Assembly: GCA_905181865.1 (NCBI GenBank)
Contig: CAJIZG010000005.1
Span: forward strand, 124,001-188,000
DNA length: 64,000 nucleotides
Source: Urechidicola croceus
GTDB lineage: Bacteria; Bacteroidota; Bacteroidia; Flavobacteriales; Flavobacteriaceae
Direction: 5' to 3'
Part shown: piece by piece, positions 16,622 to 26,022 of the stretch
How positions within the stretch are numbered: position 1 is the first letter of the stretch
Layout of the letters: each line of letters opens with the position of its first letter
Notes under the pieces: generated by a model
What the model was told of the DNA's origin: nothing
What the model saw: only the letters and a program-made list of their open reading frames with translations
The model's database searches: none
Translations under genes and position numbers: made by a program

Positions 16622-17092
16622 ATGAAGTCAATTTTTAGTTTTATCGTTGTTGTAATTTTCATTGGTTGTGGAGGATCTAAGAATTTGTCCATTGAAAATG
16701 AGAATCAAGTGGATATTCAAATAATTTCTGCAGAATACTCAGATTGGGTTGGGGGAGTTCAAAATGTTGCAGTAATCTCGGTTAAGATAATAGTAAATAA
16801 ACAAAATTTAAAAGTTGATACGCTATACTTTAGAAATCAAAGTTTACTGCCAGAATTTAGAAAATTAGAAGACGGAAATCTTTTGATAACTGCAAACCTA
16901 AATAAACGTGTAAAACCAGACTATACCTTTCACAAAGAAGCCTCTAAGGAATATGGTAATGAAGTTCCAAAGAGAAATCTGTTACCATTTGAATTGAATT
17001 CGGAGGAGTGTATACTTCGGTATACTCATAAAAAAAAGATGCATTTATTAAAAGTGAAATTGGAAAAAGAAAAGACCAATTTTTATCAATAG
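16622..17092 (+). CDS. Hypothetical lipoprotein
   Basis: 156 residues with the lipobox FIGC (Cys16), so probably a lipoprotein. The mature part is mixed beta-strand-like and Lys-rich with no motif I recognise. It stands alone after the atp terminator. ATG 16622 is directly followed by a typical signal (MKSIFSFIVVVIFIGC), which supports the start. Confidence 0.7.
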   Translation: MKSIFSFIVVVIFIGCGGSKNLSIENENQVDIQIISAEYSDWVGGVQNVAVISVKIIVNKQNLKVDTLYFRNQSLLPEFRKLEDGNLLITANLNKRVKPDYTFHKEASKEYGNEVPKRNLLPFELNSEECILRYTHKKKMHLLKVKLEKEKTNFYQ

Positions 17093-17216
17093 TAATTATG
17101 TGATCAGAAAATACTACGTGGCAGAATGCGTCGTGTTCTGCTATTACAAAGAGATCAAATTTTGTTTTGGCATAGAATTTGCCTAGCTTCAGATAGAACT
17201 TAAAAGAAGAGAGATT

Positions 17217-18128
17217 ATGAAAGGATTAAAATTAGTAGGAATCGTTTTTGCAATTTTGTTAGTACAGTCATGTTCCAACAATGATCATTTAGAACCAGAG
17301 GCTATAACACTAGAAATGGTACTAAATGGATATGATTTATGGTACGTAGATTATCATAATTCAGTTGGCTCTGGAGATGTTCCATTTATGGCAAATGCTT
17401 TTACACTGTCGTTTTTCAATGGCAATATATATGCCAATAATAATTTAGTTGGAATTGGTGGAACAGGAGATGGTTTGGGTATTCAAGTAGGTTATTATGA
17501 CACGAATGGAGTGCTCTTAGAAGTGGATCATAATCTCGATGGTTTTAATGATTTTTTGGTTGAACAGATTGGTGAAAACGAAATCACTTTATACAATAGT
17601 GTTGAGAATGTGACGTATTATTTAGAAGGGTATCAAACAAATACATTTGACTACGATCAGATATTTTACGGTAATATAGAATATTTTTTACAAGAATATG
17701 TGGGTTGGGAAAAAACGAACATATCAGAGGTTGGAGTGCCAAATGCTTTTGATTATGAGAATTATTTAGCTTTTACTCCAGAAGATATCACAACATTTTA
17801 TTCTTCGGAAGATCCTTTAGGCACGAATATTGATTTAGTTAAATGGGGATTTGTAGGAAGTTATGAGGTTTTTGATGTTGAAGGATTTGAGGATTTAAAA
17901 ATTTTAACATTAGATTATGATACTGGAGACAATGAAGAGTTTGAATTGAGCGTTATAAACGATGAACAGATCGAACTATATCATATAGATTCGGGATCGA
18001 CATATGAATTCGTTGGAAGAGGGTTTTTACAATACCTTAAAAATAATTCTAATAAAAAAGGAGTTAAACCTGTAAGGAATGAGACTAGAAAACGAACTAA
18101 GATTCATAGAAGGACGAGAGTTCGGTAA
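17217..18128 (+). CDS. Secreted lipoprotein, flavobacterial family
   Basis: 303 residues with lipobox VQSC (Cys19). The mature part contains NGYDLWYVDYHNSVGSGDVP and FFNGNIYANNNLVGIGGTGD. I recall this family from many flavobacterial genomes, where it is often mislabelled nicotinic acid mononucleotide adenylyltransferase. No adenylyltransferase HxGH motif is present and the protein is exported, so that name should not be used. The C-terminus is very basic (RNETRKRTKIHRRTRVR). Function is unknown. A strong terminator follows. Confidence 0.75.
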   Translation: MKGLKLVGIVFAILLVQSCSNNDHLEPEAITLEMVLNGYDLWYVDYHNSVGSGDVPFMANAFTLSFFNGNIYANNNLVGIGGTGDGLGIQVGYYDTNGVLLEVDHNLDGFNDFLVEQIGENEITLYNSVENVTYYLEGYQTNTFDYDQIFYGNIEYFLQEYVGWEKTNISEVGVPNAFDYENYLAFTPEDITTFYSSEDPLGTNIDLVKWGFVGSYEVFDVEGFEDLKILTLDYDTGDNEEFELSVINDEQIELYHIDSGSTYEFVGRGFLQYLKNNSNKKGVKPVRNETRKRTKIHRRTRVR

Positions 18129-18195
18129 GGTATTTAAAATAAAGTTTGGTTAGTTGATTTTAGTTGGCTATGCTAATAGCCAATTGAAGTGAAAG

Positions 18196-18221
18196 CCGCT
18201 CACACTGTGAGCGGTTTTTTT
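18196..18221 (+). terminator. Rho-independent terminator
   Basis: CCGCTCAC (18196-18203) pairs with GTGAGCGG (18207-18214) and is followed by a run of T. It ends the lipoprotein gene at 17217. Confidence 0.88.
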
Positions 18222-18272
18222 ATGTCTTTAAGTATGAGATAATTCCCTAACTTTAAAACCTATTCTAGCCAA

Positions 18273-19412
18273 ATGATAAACAAGCGTCTTCTAATTAAAA
18301 CCTTACTTTCTCATAGCGATGAAAATAGTTTTTATGATAAGAAGCAGCGCCTAAATATTACCACTAAAATTGATAAAGCCAAGTTTATAAAACACGTGTG
18401 TGCACTTTCAAATTCTAATCCAGAGAACAATGCCTACATGGTTGTTGGAGTCGAAGACGAAACGAATAGAATAATTGGAGTCGATTTTTTTGATGATAGT
18501 AAGATTCAAAATTTGGTGAACGCTTATTTGGTCAACCCTCCAAAAATCCAGTATGAAAACATTGGTTTCCCAAAACTACAGAAACATAAAGTAATAGGCC
18601 TTGTCACAATTCGTCCAACAGCCCCTAAGACCTCCTTTAAGAGGAATGCATGGAAATACTTTAGAGGAACGATATTTTTTAGGAGAGGAAGTAATTCAAT
18701 ACCAATTACTGGAGATTTTCAACTTCTGAATACAAATAAGCATATTGTAGCCTCTATAGAAAAAATGGCAAGCAATAATCTTGAATTAACACTTGATGGT
18801 GTTTTTCACTTTATGCATGAGCACGATGAAGAATTTCACCCTAAGTACAGAGTATTTAAAGAACAATTTGTAATATGTTGGGCTGGAAGGAAAAAATTTA
18901 TTAAGGGGAAAACGTATTATTCTAGGGTAGATATAGAATTAATAAACGAACAAGTAAGACTGTTTTATTCTGTTTTGGACGATGTCACAATCTCCTATAA
19001 TTCTTCAACGTTTTTAATTACAGAATTTGTGAAACTGGGAATTAATGATGTGTATGATTATTATCCATTAGAAAAAACAATTATAAACTTTAAAGACAAT
19101 GGCAAGCTTGATATGATTACGGAGTTGTTGTTCGAACCACCTGAATATGATAAAAAAGAATTGTATCACATTTACAATGCTAATAATACTATTTTAGAAA
19201 AACTTTTGGGCAACATCGTATTAACTGCAATAGAGGAAAAAGATTTTAAGAAATTTCCAACAACCTATCTCATTTGTGCTATAAATGGGTTTGAACAGGC
19301 TAAATCAAAATTGATGGAATCGAAACCCTATCTAAAGGCTCTAAGAAATAAAACAGTTTATGTTCTTTTCAAAGAATCGATGCGTATTCTCAGAAAAGTG
19401 AAGTATCAATAG
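18273..19412 (+). CDS. AlbA_2-domain (Schlafen-like) putative ATP-binding protein
   Basis: 379 residues. The N-terminal half (about 15-150) fits the AlbA_2/Schlafen-type domain: KAKFIKHVCALSNSNPENNA, YMVVGVEDETNRIIGVDFFD and FFRRGSNSIPITGDF. Such proteins are often called transcriptional regulators or ATP-binding proteins; some are found near defence genes. Here the neighbours give no functional link. The C-terminal half is unrecognised. There is no signal peptide, so it is cytoplasmic. It is convergent with the dehydrogenase gene, with a long palindrome between them. Confidence 0.75.
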   Translation: MINKRLLIKTLLSHSDENSFYDKKQRLNITTKIDKAKFIKHVCALSNSNPENNAYMVVGVEDETNRIIGVDFFDDSKIQNLVNAYLVNPPKIQYENIGFPKLQKHKVIGLVTIRPTAPKTSFKRNAWKYFRGTIFFRRGSNSIPITGDFQLLNTNKHIVASIEKMASNNLELTLDGVFHFMHEHDEEFHPKYRVFKEQFVICWAGRKKFIKGKTYYSRVDIELINEQVRLFYSVLDDVTISYNSSTFLITEFVKLGINDVYDYYPLEKTIINFKDNGKLDMITELLFEPPEYDKKELYHIYNANNTILEKLLGNIVLTAIEEKDFKKFPTTYLICAINGFEQAKSKLMESKPYLKALRNKTVYVLFKESMRILRKVKYQ

Positions 19413-19420
19413 TTGATTTG

Positions 19421-19484
19421 TCATTCTGAACGAAGAGAAGAACCTTAGACTATATAGTTAGGTTCTTCTCTTCGTTCAGAATGA
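19421..19484. repeat. 25-bp perfect inverted repeat between convergent genes
   Basis: Arms 19421-19445 and 19460-19484 (TCATTCTGAACGAAGAGAAG...) are perfectly complementary around a 14-base spacer. The TCATTCTGAACGAAG start is common among dispersed flavobacterial palindromes. It may also terminate both flanking genes. Confidence 0.8.
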
Positions 19485-19492
19485 TATTTATT

Positions 19493-21028
19493 TTATAAAT
19501 CAAACTTAATCCCTTGAGATAAAGGCAATTCAGTCGTATAATTTATCGTATTTGTTTGTCGTCTCATATAAATTTTCCAAGCATCAGAACCAGATTCTCG
19601 TCCACCTCCGGTATCTTTTTCACCACCAAAAGCACCCCCAATTTCTGCGCCAGAAGTTCCAATATTAACATTTGAAATTCCACAATCAGAACCTTGAACA
19701 GATAAAAAATGCTCTGCTTCTCTCAAATTATTTGTCATAATAGCAGATGATAATCCTTGTGCCACCCCATTTTGAAGATCCAAGGCATTTTCAACACCTC
19801 CAGTATATTTTAATAGATATAATATAGGGGCAAAGGTTTCATGCTGTACAATAACAAAACTATTGTCGGCTTCCGCAATTGCAGGTTTTACATAACAGCC
19901 ACTTTCATATCCTTCCCCTTGCAACACACCACCTTCAACTAAAATATTTCCACCCTCTGCAACAACTTTGTCCAAAGCACTTAAATACATCTTCACAGCA
20001 TCGGTATCGATTACAGGGCCAACATGATTATTCTCATCCAATGGATTTCCAATGCGTAATTGTTTATAGGCCGCAACAACGGCATTTATAACTTTATCGT
20101 AAATGCTTTCATGGATAATCAATCTTCTAGTGGATGTACATCGTTGTCCGGCAGTTCCGCATGCACCAAATACGGCACCGATTACGGTCATTTTAATATC
20201 GGCATCTGGTGTTACAATAATAGCGTTGTTACCTCCCAATTCTAGTAAAGATTTTCCCAATCGACCAGCAACTGTTTGAGCAACAATTTTACCCATTCTT
20301 GTAGATCCGGTTGCAGAAATTAAAGGAATACGAGAATCGCTAGTCATCAACTCTCCAACATTTAAATCACCATTAATCAAACATGAAATTCCTTCGGGCA
20401 TCTTATTTTCTTTTAAAACAGAAGCAATTATATTTTGGCAAGCAATACCACATAAAGGTGTCTTTTCAGATGGTTTCCAAATACAAACGTCACCACAAAT
20501 CCATGCGAGTGAGGTGTTCCATGCCCATACGGCTACTGGAAAGTTAAAGGCAGAAATAATCCCTACGATTCCAAGAGGATGATATTGCTCATACATTCGA
20601 TGTCCTGGACGTTCTGAATGCATAGTGAGACCGTGTAATTGTCTTGATAGGCCAACAGCAAAATTACAGATGTCAATCATTTCTTGAACTTCTCCTAAAC
20701 CTTCTTGCAATGATTTTCCCATTTCATAGGACACCAATTCACCTAAAGGTTGTTTTAATTCTCTTAGTTTATCCCCAAATTGACGAACAAGCTCACCTCT
20801 TTGTGGTGCTGGAATGATGCGAAATGACTTAAATGCTTTCAAGGCACTTCCAAGAACTTTTTCATAATCGTCTTTAGTTGTCGCGGTAACTCTTCCGATT
20901 AACTTTCCATCTACTGGAGAATAGGAATCTATAGTTTTACCTTCTCCAAAATTGATAGATCCGGTAGAAGTCCCAGCATTAAGCTCTTTAACATTTAAAT
21001 CTAGGAGAATTTTTTGAATAGTTGTCAT
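19493..21028 (-). CDS. amaB: ALDH7-type semialdehyde dehydrogenase
   Basis: 511 residues. Catalytic Cys297 lies in GTAGQRCTSTRRL and general-base Glu264 in LLELGGNNAI. NAD-binding ISAFNFPVAVWAWNTSLAW and SATGSTRMG are present. The sequence fits the ALDH7 (antiquitin) branch, which oxidises alpha-aminoadipate semialdehyde/piperideine-6-carboxylate in lysine breakdown. The gene symbol is a family-level assignment. It is a single gene with its own spacer; no other lysine-catabolism gene is next to it. Confidence 0.85.
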   Translation of the reverse strand: MTTIQKILLDLNVKELNAGTSTGSINFGEGKTIDSYSPVDGKLIGRVTATTKDDYEKVLGSALKAFKSFRIIPAPQRGELVRQFGDKLRELKQPLGELVSYEMGKSLQEGLGEVQEMIDICNFAVGLSRQLHGLTMHSERPGHRMYEQYHPLGIVGIISAFNFPVAVWAWNTSLAWICGDVCIWKPSEKTPLCGIACQNIIASVLKENKMPEGISCLINGDLNVGELMTSDSRIPLISATGSTRMGKIVAQTVAGRLGKSLLELGGNNAIIVTPDADIKMTVIGAVFGACGTAGQRCTSTRRLIIHESIYDKVINAVVAAYKQLRIGNPLDENNHVGPVIDTDAVKMYLSALDKVVAEGGNILVEGGVLQGEGYESGCYVKPAIAEADNSFVIVQHETFAPILYLLKYTGGVENALDLQNGVAQGLSSAIMTNNLREAEHFLSVQGSDCGISNVNIGTSGAEIGGAFGGEKDTGGGRESGSDAWKIYMRRQTNTINYTTELPLSQGIKFDL

Positions 21029-21103
21029 GAATATATATAACTTCGTTAAGTTGTGTAAACTTATAATTTATATGGATTCTAACAGTATAATTTTTAATAT
21101 AGT

Positions 21104-22654
21104 TTAATCAAATCGATAATTTAACCCGGTGTATAAGCCTATAGTATAAGGTTCAAAATTACCTGCATCCTGAGAGAATGTATTGGTATAAATTTTAAAG
21201 ATAGGCGCGACATTTATATATAGATTTTCATTGAGCGAATAATCAAAATCAAAGCCAAAATTTCCACTAAAATTTATATTGTTTAAATTGTTTGCTTCAC
21301 CCAAATCTGAGGAAAATTCGGAATTTTCAACATAAACTTCATTGCTATTTAGAATTAGGGTACTAAAACCAGTAATTAAATGTGCTCTAAACCTACCATC
21401 AATAAGATTGTATTTCAATTCTAAAGGAACTTCAACATAACCATATTCTTGATTTAAAGACCCTTTTAAAGGTGTACTTACAGAAGTTTCCGGTGTTTGA
21501 ATTTGACTAAATTCATCGGAAGCAATTACATTAAGAACTCTTGAAGATGAATTATAGTTTACATTGGAAAGTTTTGCAATATTTGTTAACCCTGTTGGAT
21601 TCATATAAACCTCGTTAACACTAAACCCAACGGCCATTAATGATAAACCACCTTGGATACTAAATTTATTGTTAATTTTATACCCTACTTTAACCCCGTA
21701 TGCAATAGAATTACTTCCCTCCTTCGGATTGGACTCAAATTGAGCCCCCATTGGAGAGCCTTTTGAATTGAAAGAATTGTATAAAACAGGAGCAATTATG
21801 GATGCAACTGACCATTTTTTATGTGATTCAGTTGTTTTTTCAGGTAAATGATCCTCACTATCTTTTAATGTATTCGCTGTTTCTAAAGAAGAACTTTCCT
21901 CATTTATACTCGCTATAGTTGTATTTAGAGAGGTTAATTTTGATTCTTCAGTCTTTTTTGTAGTTGGAGCAAGTGTCCAATCAATATTTTTTTGATTTTG
22001 TTGAATAAGATCAATAGGATTTGTGTTAAATGGATCGGTTATTCCAATCTCGTTTTTATCTTTATGTAAGAACGTGTTTTTTGATTGAGCGAATTGAAAT
22101 TCTTTTTTTTCAGCATTGGTATTTTTGGTTGAATTCGTTTTTGTTTGATTCGAATTATTTGTTAGTAATTCATGTTTAATAGTATTATTTTCTGTAGTAG
22201 AAGTTTTATTAATTACGTTATCCAAATCATATGGTATTTCTGAAGAAGTAATTGTTTCAGAAAGAGGTGATTTTTTAATAATAGTTGGATTGCTATTTAA
22301 CTGCTCATTGGTTGTTTTTTTTGAATCAACAATTATATTTTCTATAGGAAGAGGAATAATTATTGGCAATACTTTCTCATTAAACCCTTGTACAGAGTCA
22401 ATAGGAGTATTTGTAATTGTATTGTCAACTGGAATTGAAATTGAAGGTGTATTTAAAAGGTAGAATCCACCAGTAGCGATGCTTAGTAAAATAGCTGCAG
22501 CACCAGCCATCCTCCACCATAGTGGAATTAAGCGTTTCCCTCTTTTTTTGTCTAAATGCGCTTCAATATTTTCCCAAACAATATCTGGAGGACTTACCTC
22601 TAAATCTTTGAGTTTCTCTTGAAACAGACGATCTATTTTTTTATTTGGTTTCAT
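21104..22654 (-). CDS. Putative double-membrane-spanning anti-sigma factor with C-terminal beta-barrel
   Basis: 516 residues in four parts: a cytoplasmic N-terminus (1-43, with SPPDIVWENIEAHL), one membrane helix (about 44-67), a long Asn/Thr/Ser/Lys-rich linker (about 70-275), and a C-terminal region of amphipathic strands (about 278-516) ending in NYRFD, as in outer-membrane barrels. A cleaved signal peptide is not seen. It starts within the TAATG overlap with the ECF sigma gene, so the two are translationally coupled. This matches the described Dma family of dual membrane-spanning anti-sigma factors in Bacteroides. The assignment is by architecture. Confidence 0.75.
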   Translation of the reverse strand: MKPNKKIDRLFQEKLKDLEVSPPDIVWENIEAHLDKKRGKRLIPLWWRMAGAAAILLSIATGGFYLLNTPSISIPVDNTITNTPIDSVQGFNEKVLPIIIPLPIENIIVDSKKTTNEQLNSNPTIIKKSPLSETITSSEIPYDLDNVINKTSTTENNTIKHELLTNNSNQTKTNSTKNTNAEKKEFQFAQSKNTFLHKDKNEIGITDPFNTNPIDLIQQNQKNIDWTLAPTTKKTEESKLTSLNTTIASINEESSSLETANTLKDSEDHLPEKTTESHKKWSVASIIAPVLYNSFNSKGSPMGAQFESNPKEGSNSIAYGVKVGYKINNKFSIQGGLSLMAVGFSVNEVYMNPTGLTNIAKLSNVNYNSSSRVLNVIASDEFSQIQTPETSVSTPLKGSLNQEYGYVEVPLELKYNLIDGRFRAHLITGFSTLILNSNEVYVENSEFSSDLGEANNLNNINFSGNFGFDFDYSLNENLYINVAPIFKIYTNTFSQDAGNFEPYTIGLYTGLNYRFD

Positions 22655-23202
22655 TAGTTTTGAACATTTATTGATTGGATTTGAAAATTCTCTTCAATTT
22701 TTATTTTTAAAATCTGACGTGCTCGTGACAAATTTGATTTTGAAGTGCCTACGCTTATATTTAGTTCTTTAGAAATTTCTTTATGGGAATATCCATCTAA
22801 AATATAAAGATTAAATACCATTCTATATTTATCTGGAAGCTTCTGAATTTTTTCCAGTAAAAAATCCATAGAAATTTTTTCCTCGTTCACTTCAACGCTC
22901 TCAATTAGATCTGGGATTTCATCTTTAACTAAAGTCAAGATGTTTTTTTGCCGGTACTTTTGGAGCGCAGAGTTAATGATGATGCGCTTCATCCAGCCTT
23001 CAAAAGAACCTTTATGGTTGAATTGTTCAATTTTTTCAAAAATGGTTATAAAACCATCTTGCAAATTATCTTGTGCCTCTTGATAATTGGGAGAATATTT
23101 TAGGCATACAGCAAAGAGTTTACCAGAATAAACCTGGTAAACCTCTGCTTGTGCTTTGCGATCATTTTGAACGCACTTTTTGATGAGTTTCTCTAAACTC
23201 AT
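22654..23202 (-). CDS. ECF-type RNA polymerase sigma factor
   Basis: 182 residues. Region 2 is seen in YSPNYQEAQDNLQDGFITIF and GSFEGWMKRIIINSALQKYR. Region 4, with its helix-turn-helix, is in LPDKYRMVFNLYILDGYSHK and EISKELNISVGTSKSNLSRA. There is no region 3, as in ECF factors. It overlaps the putative anti-sigma gene by one base and lies 18 bases after a lipoprotein gene. The three probably form one operon. Confidence 0.92.
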   Translation of the reverse strand: MSLEKLIKKCVQNDRKAQAEVYQVYSGKLFAVCLKYSPNYQEAQDNLQDGFITIFEKIEQFNHKGSFEGWMKRIIINSALQKYRQKNILTLVKDEIPDLIESVEVNEEKISMDFLLEKIQKLPDKYRMVFNLYILDGYSHKEISKELNISVGTSKSNLSRARQILKIKIEENFQIQSINVQN

Positions 23203-23220
23203 ATAATTGTTATTGTTTTT

Positions 23221-23622
23221 CTATGTTACAGGAACTTCAATAATCAAAAATTGATCTTCCCCTTCTTCATTTTTTCCTTGCCAAAACTTAAAAATGTAAG
23301 GTTCGGTTTGTAGCGCATGTACATCTATAGAGAATTCACCTTGAATAAGAGGTTCCGTGCATGCATCCTCATCATTTACAATAGAGATTGGATAAATTAT
23401 TCTCGAGTCTTCATCATAAATGTAATCGTAATTGTACAAAGAATGGCAACCATTTGGCAACTCATACGTTACATTAATTGTATAGGTCTCATGGTAAATA
23501 AATGCATCAGGAACATCTGCGCTCACAACAGGCACATAAGAGAAATGATAGTTGTCACCGTCATCATTATTACATGCAAATAAAGAAATAACAGTTAAAA
23601 AAAGGAGTAAATAGTGTTTCAT
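23221..23622 (-). CDS. Small lipoprotein of the sigma operon
   Basis: 133 residues with lipobox LFAC (Cys17) followed by NNDDGD, an acidic start often seen on Bacteroidota lipoproteins bound for the outer membrane or cell surface. The mature part looks like a single beta-sandwich (YTINVTYELPNGCHSLYNYD and EPYIFKFWQGKNEEGEDQFL), with Cys residues that could pair. Function is unknown. It is the first gene of the putative operon with the ECF sigma and Dma-like gene, so it may be a sensor or target of that system. Confidence 0.75.
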   Translation of the reverse strand: MKHYLLLFLTVISLFACNNDDGDNYHFSYVPVVSADVPDAFIYHETYTINVTYELPNGCHSLYNYDYIYDEDSRIIYPISIVNDEDACTEPLIQGEFSIDVHALQTEPYIFKFWQGKNEEGEDQFLIIEVPVT

Positions 23623-23695
23623 TAATTCTAATTTTTAGGATTTATATTCTTTATTAAGGATGCTCAATTGAACAAATGGTTGCGTAAAATTATAC

Positions 23696-23703
23696 TATTT
23701 TTG
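23696..23703 (+). promoter_or_regulatory. -7 box before LuxE-like gene
   Basis: TATTTTTG fits TAnnTTTG. Transcription would begin near 23710, so the ATG at 23712 would be almost leaderless. The in-frame ATG at 23727 may be the true start. Confidence 0.45.
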
Positions 23704-23711
23704 TAAAGATT

Positions 23712-24686
23712 ATGATGCAACGTCCAATGGAAGACATACAAAATGAAGTTGACTTTGAAAAAAGAGCCCTTCAAACCTTTAATTTTCAGGCAAATAATTG
23801 CATTATTTACCGTGATTTTTTGAAGTTATTGAATTTTGATATTAAAGCGGTCTCCAATGTTTTAGACATTCCTTTTTTACCTATTCAATTTTTTAAGTCT
23901 CATAAAGTTGTCTCGAATTACAACCCAATAGAACAGATTTTTTTAAGCAGTGGAACTACGGGCGACCAAAGCCAGCATTTAGTTACTGATCTTGCCATGT
24001 ATATAGAAAGTTATAAACGTGGATTTGCACAATTTTATGGAAATATAGAAGATTATATTATTCTTGCCCTATTGCCAAGTTATTTAGAGAGAGAAGGATC
24101 GTCGTTAATTTATATGATAGCTGATTTAATTAAAAAAAGTAATAATGAGCAAAGCGGTTTTTTTCTTGAAAACACGCCAAAAATGATTGAAATAATCAAA
24201 AAAGCAGTTAAAAACGATAAAAAGTTACTGATTTTGGGCGTTTCTTATGCATTGTTAGATTTGGTAGAGTCACATCAATTTAATCTGAAAGGTGCTATTA
24301 TAATGGAAACTGGAGGGATGAAAGGAAGGCGAAAAGAAATGATTAGAGAAGAATTGCACGCAGCGCTTACCAAGGGGTTTGGAGTAGATAAAATTCATTC
24401 AGAATATGGAATGACTGAATTATTGAGTCAAGGATATTCACAAGGAGATGGTATTTTTGAATGTCCTCCTTGGATGAAAATTTTGATACGAGATACAGAA
24501 GATCCACTTTCATTAGTGTCAAATGGTAAAACTGGAGGAGTGAATGTTATAGATTTAGCGAATATCAATTCTTGTAGTTTTATAGCAACCCAAGATTTGG
24601 GAAAGAAATTTGATAATGGCACATTTGAAATCTTAGGCCGTTTTGATAATTCAGATATTAGAGGGTGTAATTTATTGATCCAATAA
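23712..24686 (+). CDS. LuxE/PaaK family acyl-protein synthetase
   Basis: 324 residues (319 if started at the ATG at 23727, as the promoter position suggests). The adenylate-forming motif FLSSGTTGDQSQH and the EYGMTELLSQGY segment match LuxE/PaaK-type acyl ligases. LuxE activates a fatty acid as acyl-AMP. No lux genes are present here, so the acyl substrate is unknown. It stands between the sigma operon (divergent) and the Gfo/Idh/MocA gene. Confidence 0.85.
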   Translation: MMQRPMEDIQNEVDFEKRALQTFNFQANNCIIYRDFLKLLNFDIKAVSNVLDIPFLPIQFFKSHKVVSNYNPIEQIFLSSGTTGDQSQHLVTDLAMYIESYKRGFAQFYGNIEDYIILALLPSYLEREGSSLIYMIADLIKKSNNEQSGFFLENTPKMIEIIKKAVKNDKKLLILGVSYALLDLVESHQFNLKGAIIMETGGMKGRRKEMIREELHAALTKGFGVDKIHSEYGMTELLSQGYSQGDGIFECPPWMKILIRDTEDPLSLVSNGKTGGVNVIDLANINSCSFIATQDLGKKFDNGTFEILGRFDNSDIRGCNLLIQ

Positions 24687-24750
24687 GGTTCTTTTAATCA
24701 ATAAAAGACCGAACTTGTCGGTAATAATTTATTCCCAAATTTATAGAACA

Positions 24751-25872
24751 ATGGACTTTTTAAGTTTTTCAAAAAAAATAGGCACTTTTCTCATAATCTT
24801 CGTATTGTTAAATCCTCAACTTTTGATTGCGCAATCAAAGCAACAACCAGTCAATATGGGAATTGTTGGTTTAACCCATGATCATGTTCATTTATTGTTG
24901 CGAAGATCTGTAAAGTCTGATCTAAAAATTGTTGGAATAGTGGAGCCAAATCAAAAATTAGCAGAACGATATTCCAAACAGTATGGGTATTCTATGGATA
25001 TGGTTTATAATACTATGGAAGAGATGATTTCTGCAACCAAGCCTGAAGCTGTAACTGCCTTTGGGTCTATTTATGAACATTTAGAAGTGGTCGAAACTTG
25101 TGCTCCGTTGGGTATTCATGTAATGGTTGAAAAACCGTTGGCGGTGAGTATTGAGCATTCAAAGAAAATGAAATTCTTAGCAGAAAAACACCACATACAC
25201 TTATTGACTAATTACGAAACAACTTGGTATGCTACGAATCACAAGGCATATGATATTGTAGATAAAGGTGCTATTGGTGAATTGAGAAAAATAGTGGTAC
25301 ATGATGGACATAAAGGCCCTTCTGAAATAGGAATTAGTAAAGAATTTTTGAACTGGTTAACAGATCCAGTTCAAAATGGAGGTGGAGCTGTAATTGATTT
25401 TGGTTGTTATGGCGTAAATTTAATTACGTGGTTAAATAAGGGAGTTAAGCCAATTTCTGTTACCGCAGTAACGCAGACTATGAAACCAGAATTATATCCG
25501 GAAGTGGATGATGAAGCAACGATAATCTTGGAGTATCCCAAAATGCAAGGAGTTGTTCAGGCTTCATGGAATTGGCCAATTGGTCGAAAAGATATCGAAG
25601 TATATGGTAAAACGGGGTATGTTTTTAGTGATAATCCAAATGATATTCGATATAGATTGAGCGAAAAAGAATTGGAACAGAAAGAGGAATTAGGAACTAG
25701 GGAATTTCCATACGACGATCCGTTCTCTTTCTTTGCAGCAGTGATAAGAAATAAAGTTACTGTTTCGCCAATTGATTTATCTTCCTTAGAAAATAATATG
25801 ATTGTTGTAGAGGTTTTGGAAGCGGCAAAACAAAGCGCTAAGACCGGAAAAAGGGTGCATCTCAAAAAGTAG
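24751..25872 (+). CDS. Exported Gfo/Idh/MocA family oxidoreductase
   Basis: 373 residues from ATG 24751. A TTG 36 bases upstream is in frame but would precede the signal peptide unnaturally. The signal peptide ends about LLIAQS. The N-terminal Rossmann region is variant (MGIVGLTHDHVHLLLRRS). The conserved EKP motif is present (MVEKPLAVS), with the C-terminal AVIDFGCYGVNLITWL helix. The family oxidises or reduces sugar-like substrates with a tightly bound NAD(P). Export implies a periplasmic sugar substrate. It is the first of four exported genes in the same direction. Confidence 0.85.
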   Translation: MDFLSFSKKIGTFLIIFVLLNPQLLIAQSKQQPVNMGIVGLTHDHVHLLLRRSVKSDLKIVGIVEPNQKLAERYSKQYGYSMDMVYNTMEEMISATKPEAVTAFGSIYEHLEVVETCAPLGIHVMVEKPLAVSIEHSKKMKFLAEKHHIHLLTNYETTWYATNHKAYDIVDKGAIGELRKIVVHDGHKGPSEIGISKEFLNWLTDPVQNGGGAVIDFGCYGVNLITWLNKGVKPISVTAVTQTMKPELYPEVDDEATIILEYPKMQGVVQASWNWPIGRKDIEVYGKTGYVFSDNPNDIRYRLSEKELEQKEELGTREFPYDDPFSFFAAVIRNKVTVSPIDLSSLENNMIVVEVLEAAKQSAKTGKRVHLKK

Positions 25873-26022
25873 GGTTCTACGGTCATTCGATGCTAGAAAT
25901 GGGTTCTTGCCTTATAGTGGAATGTTGATAGTCTATTGTATTTGATTTCAAATCTCTAATTGATTAAATTCGCTCACATTCGAAAATGATTATTTTAGTA
26001 CTCAAACTAAACAAAAACAAAT

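Noticed and set aside
19421-19484. Possible MITE
   Set aside because: No target duplication was found; it is more simply a palindromic repeat or bidirectional terminator between convergent genes.
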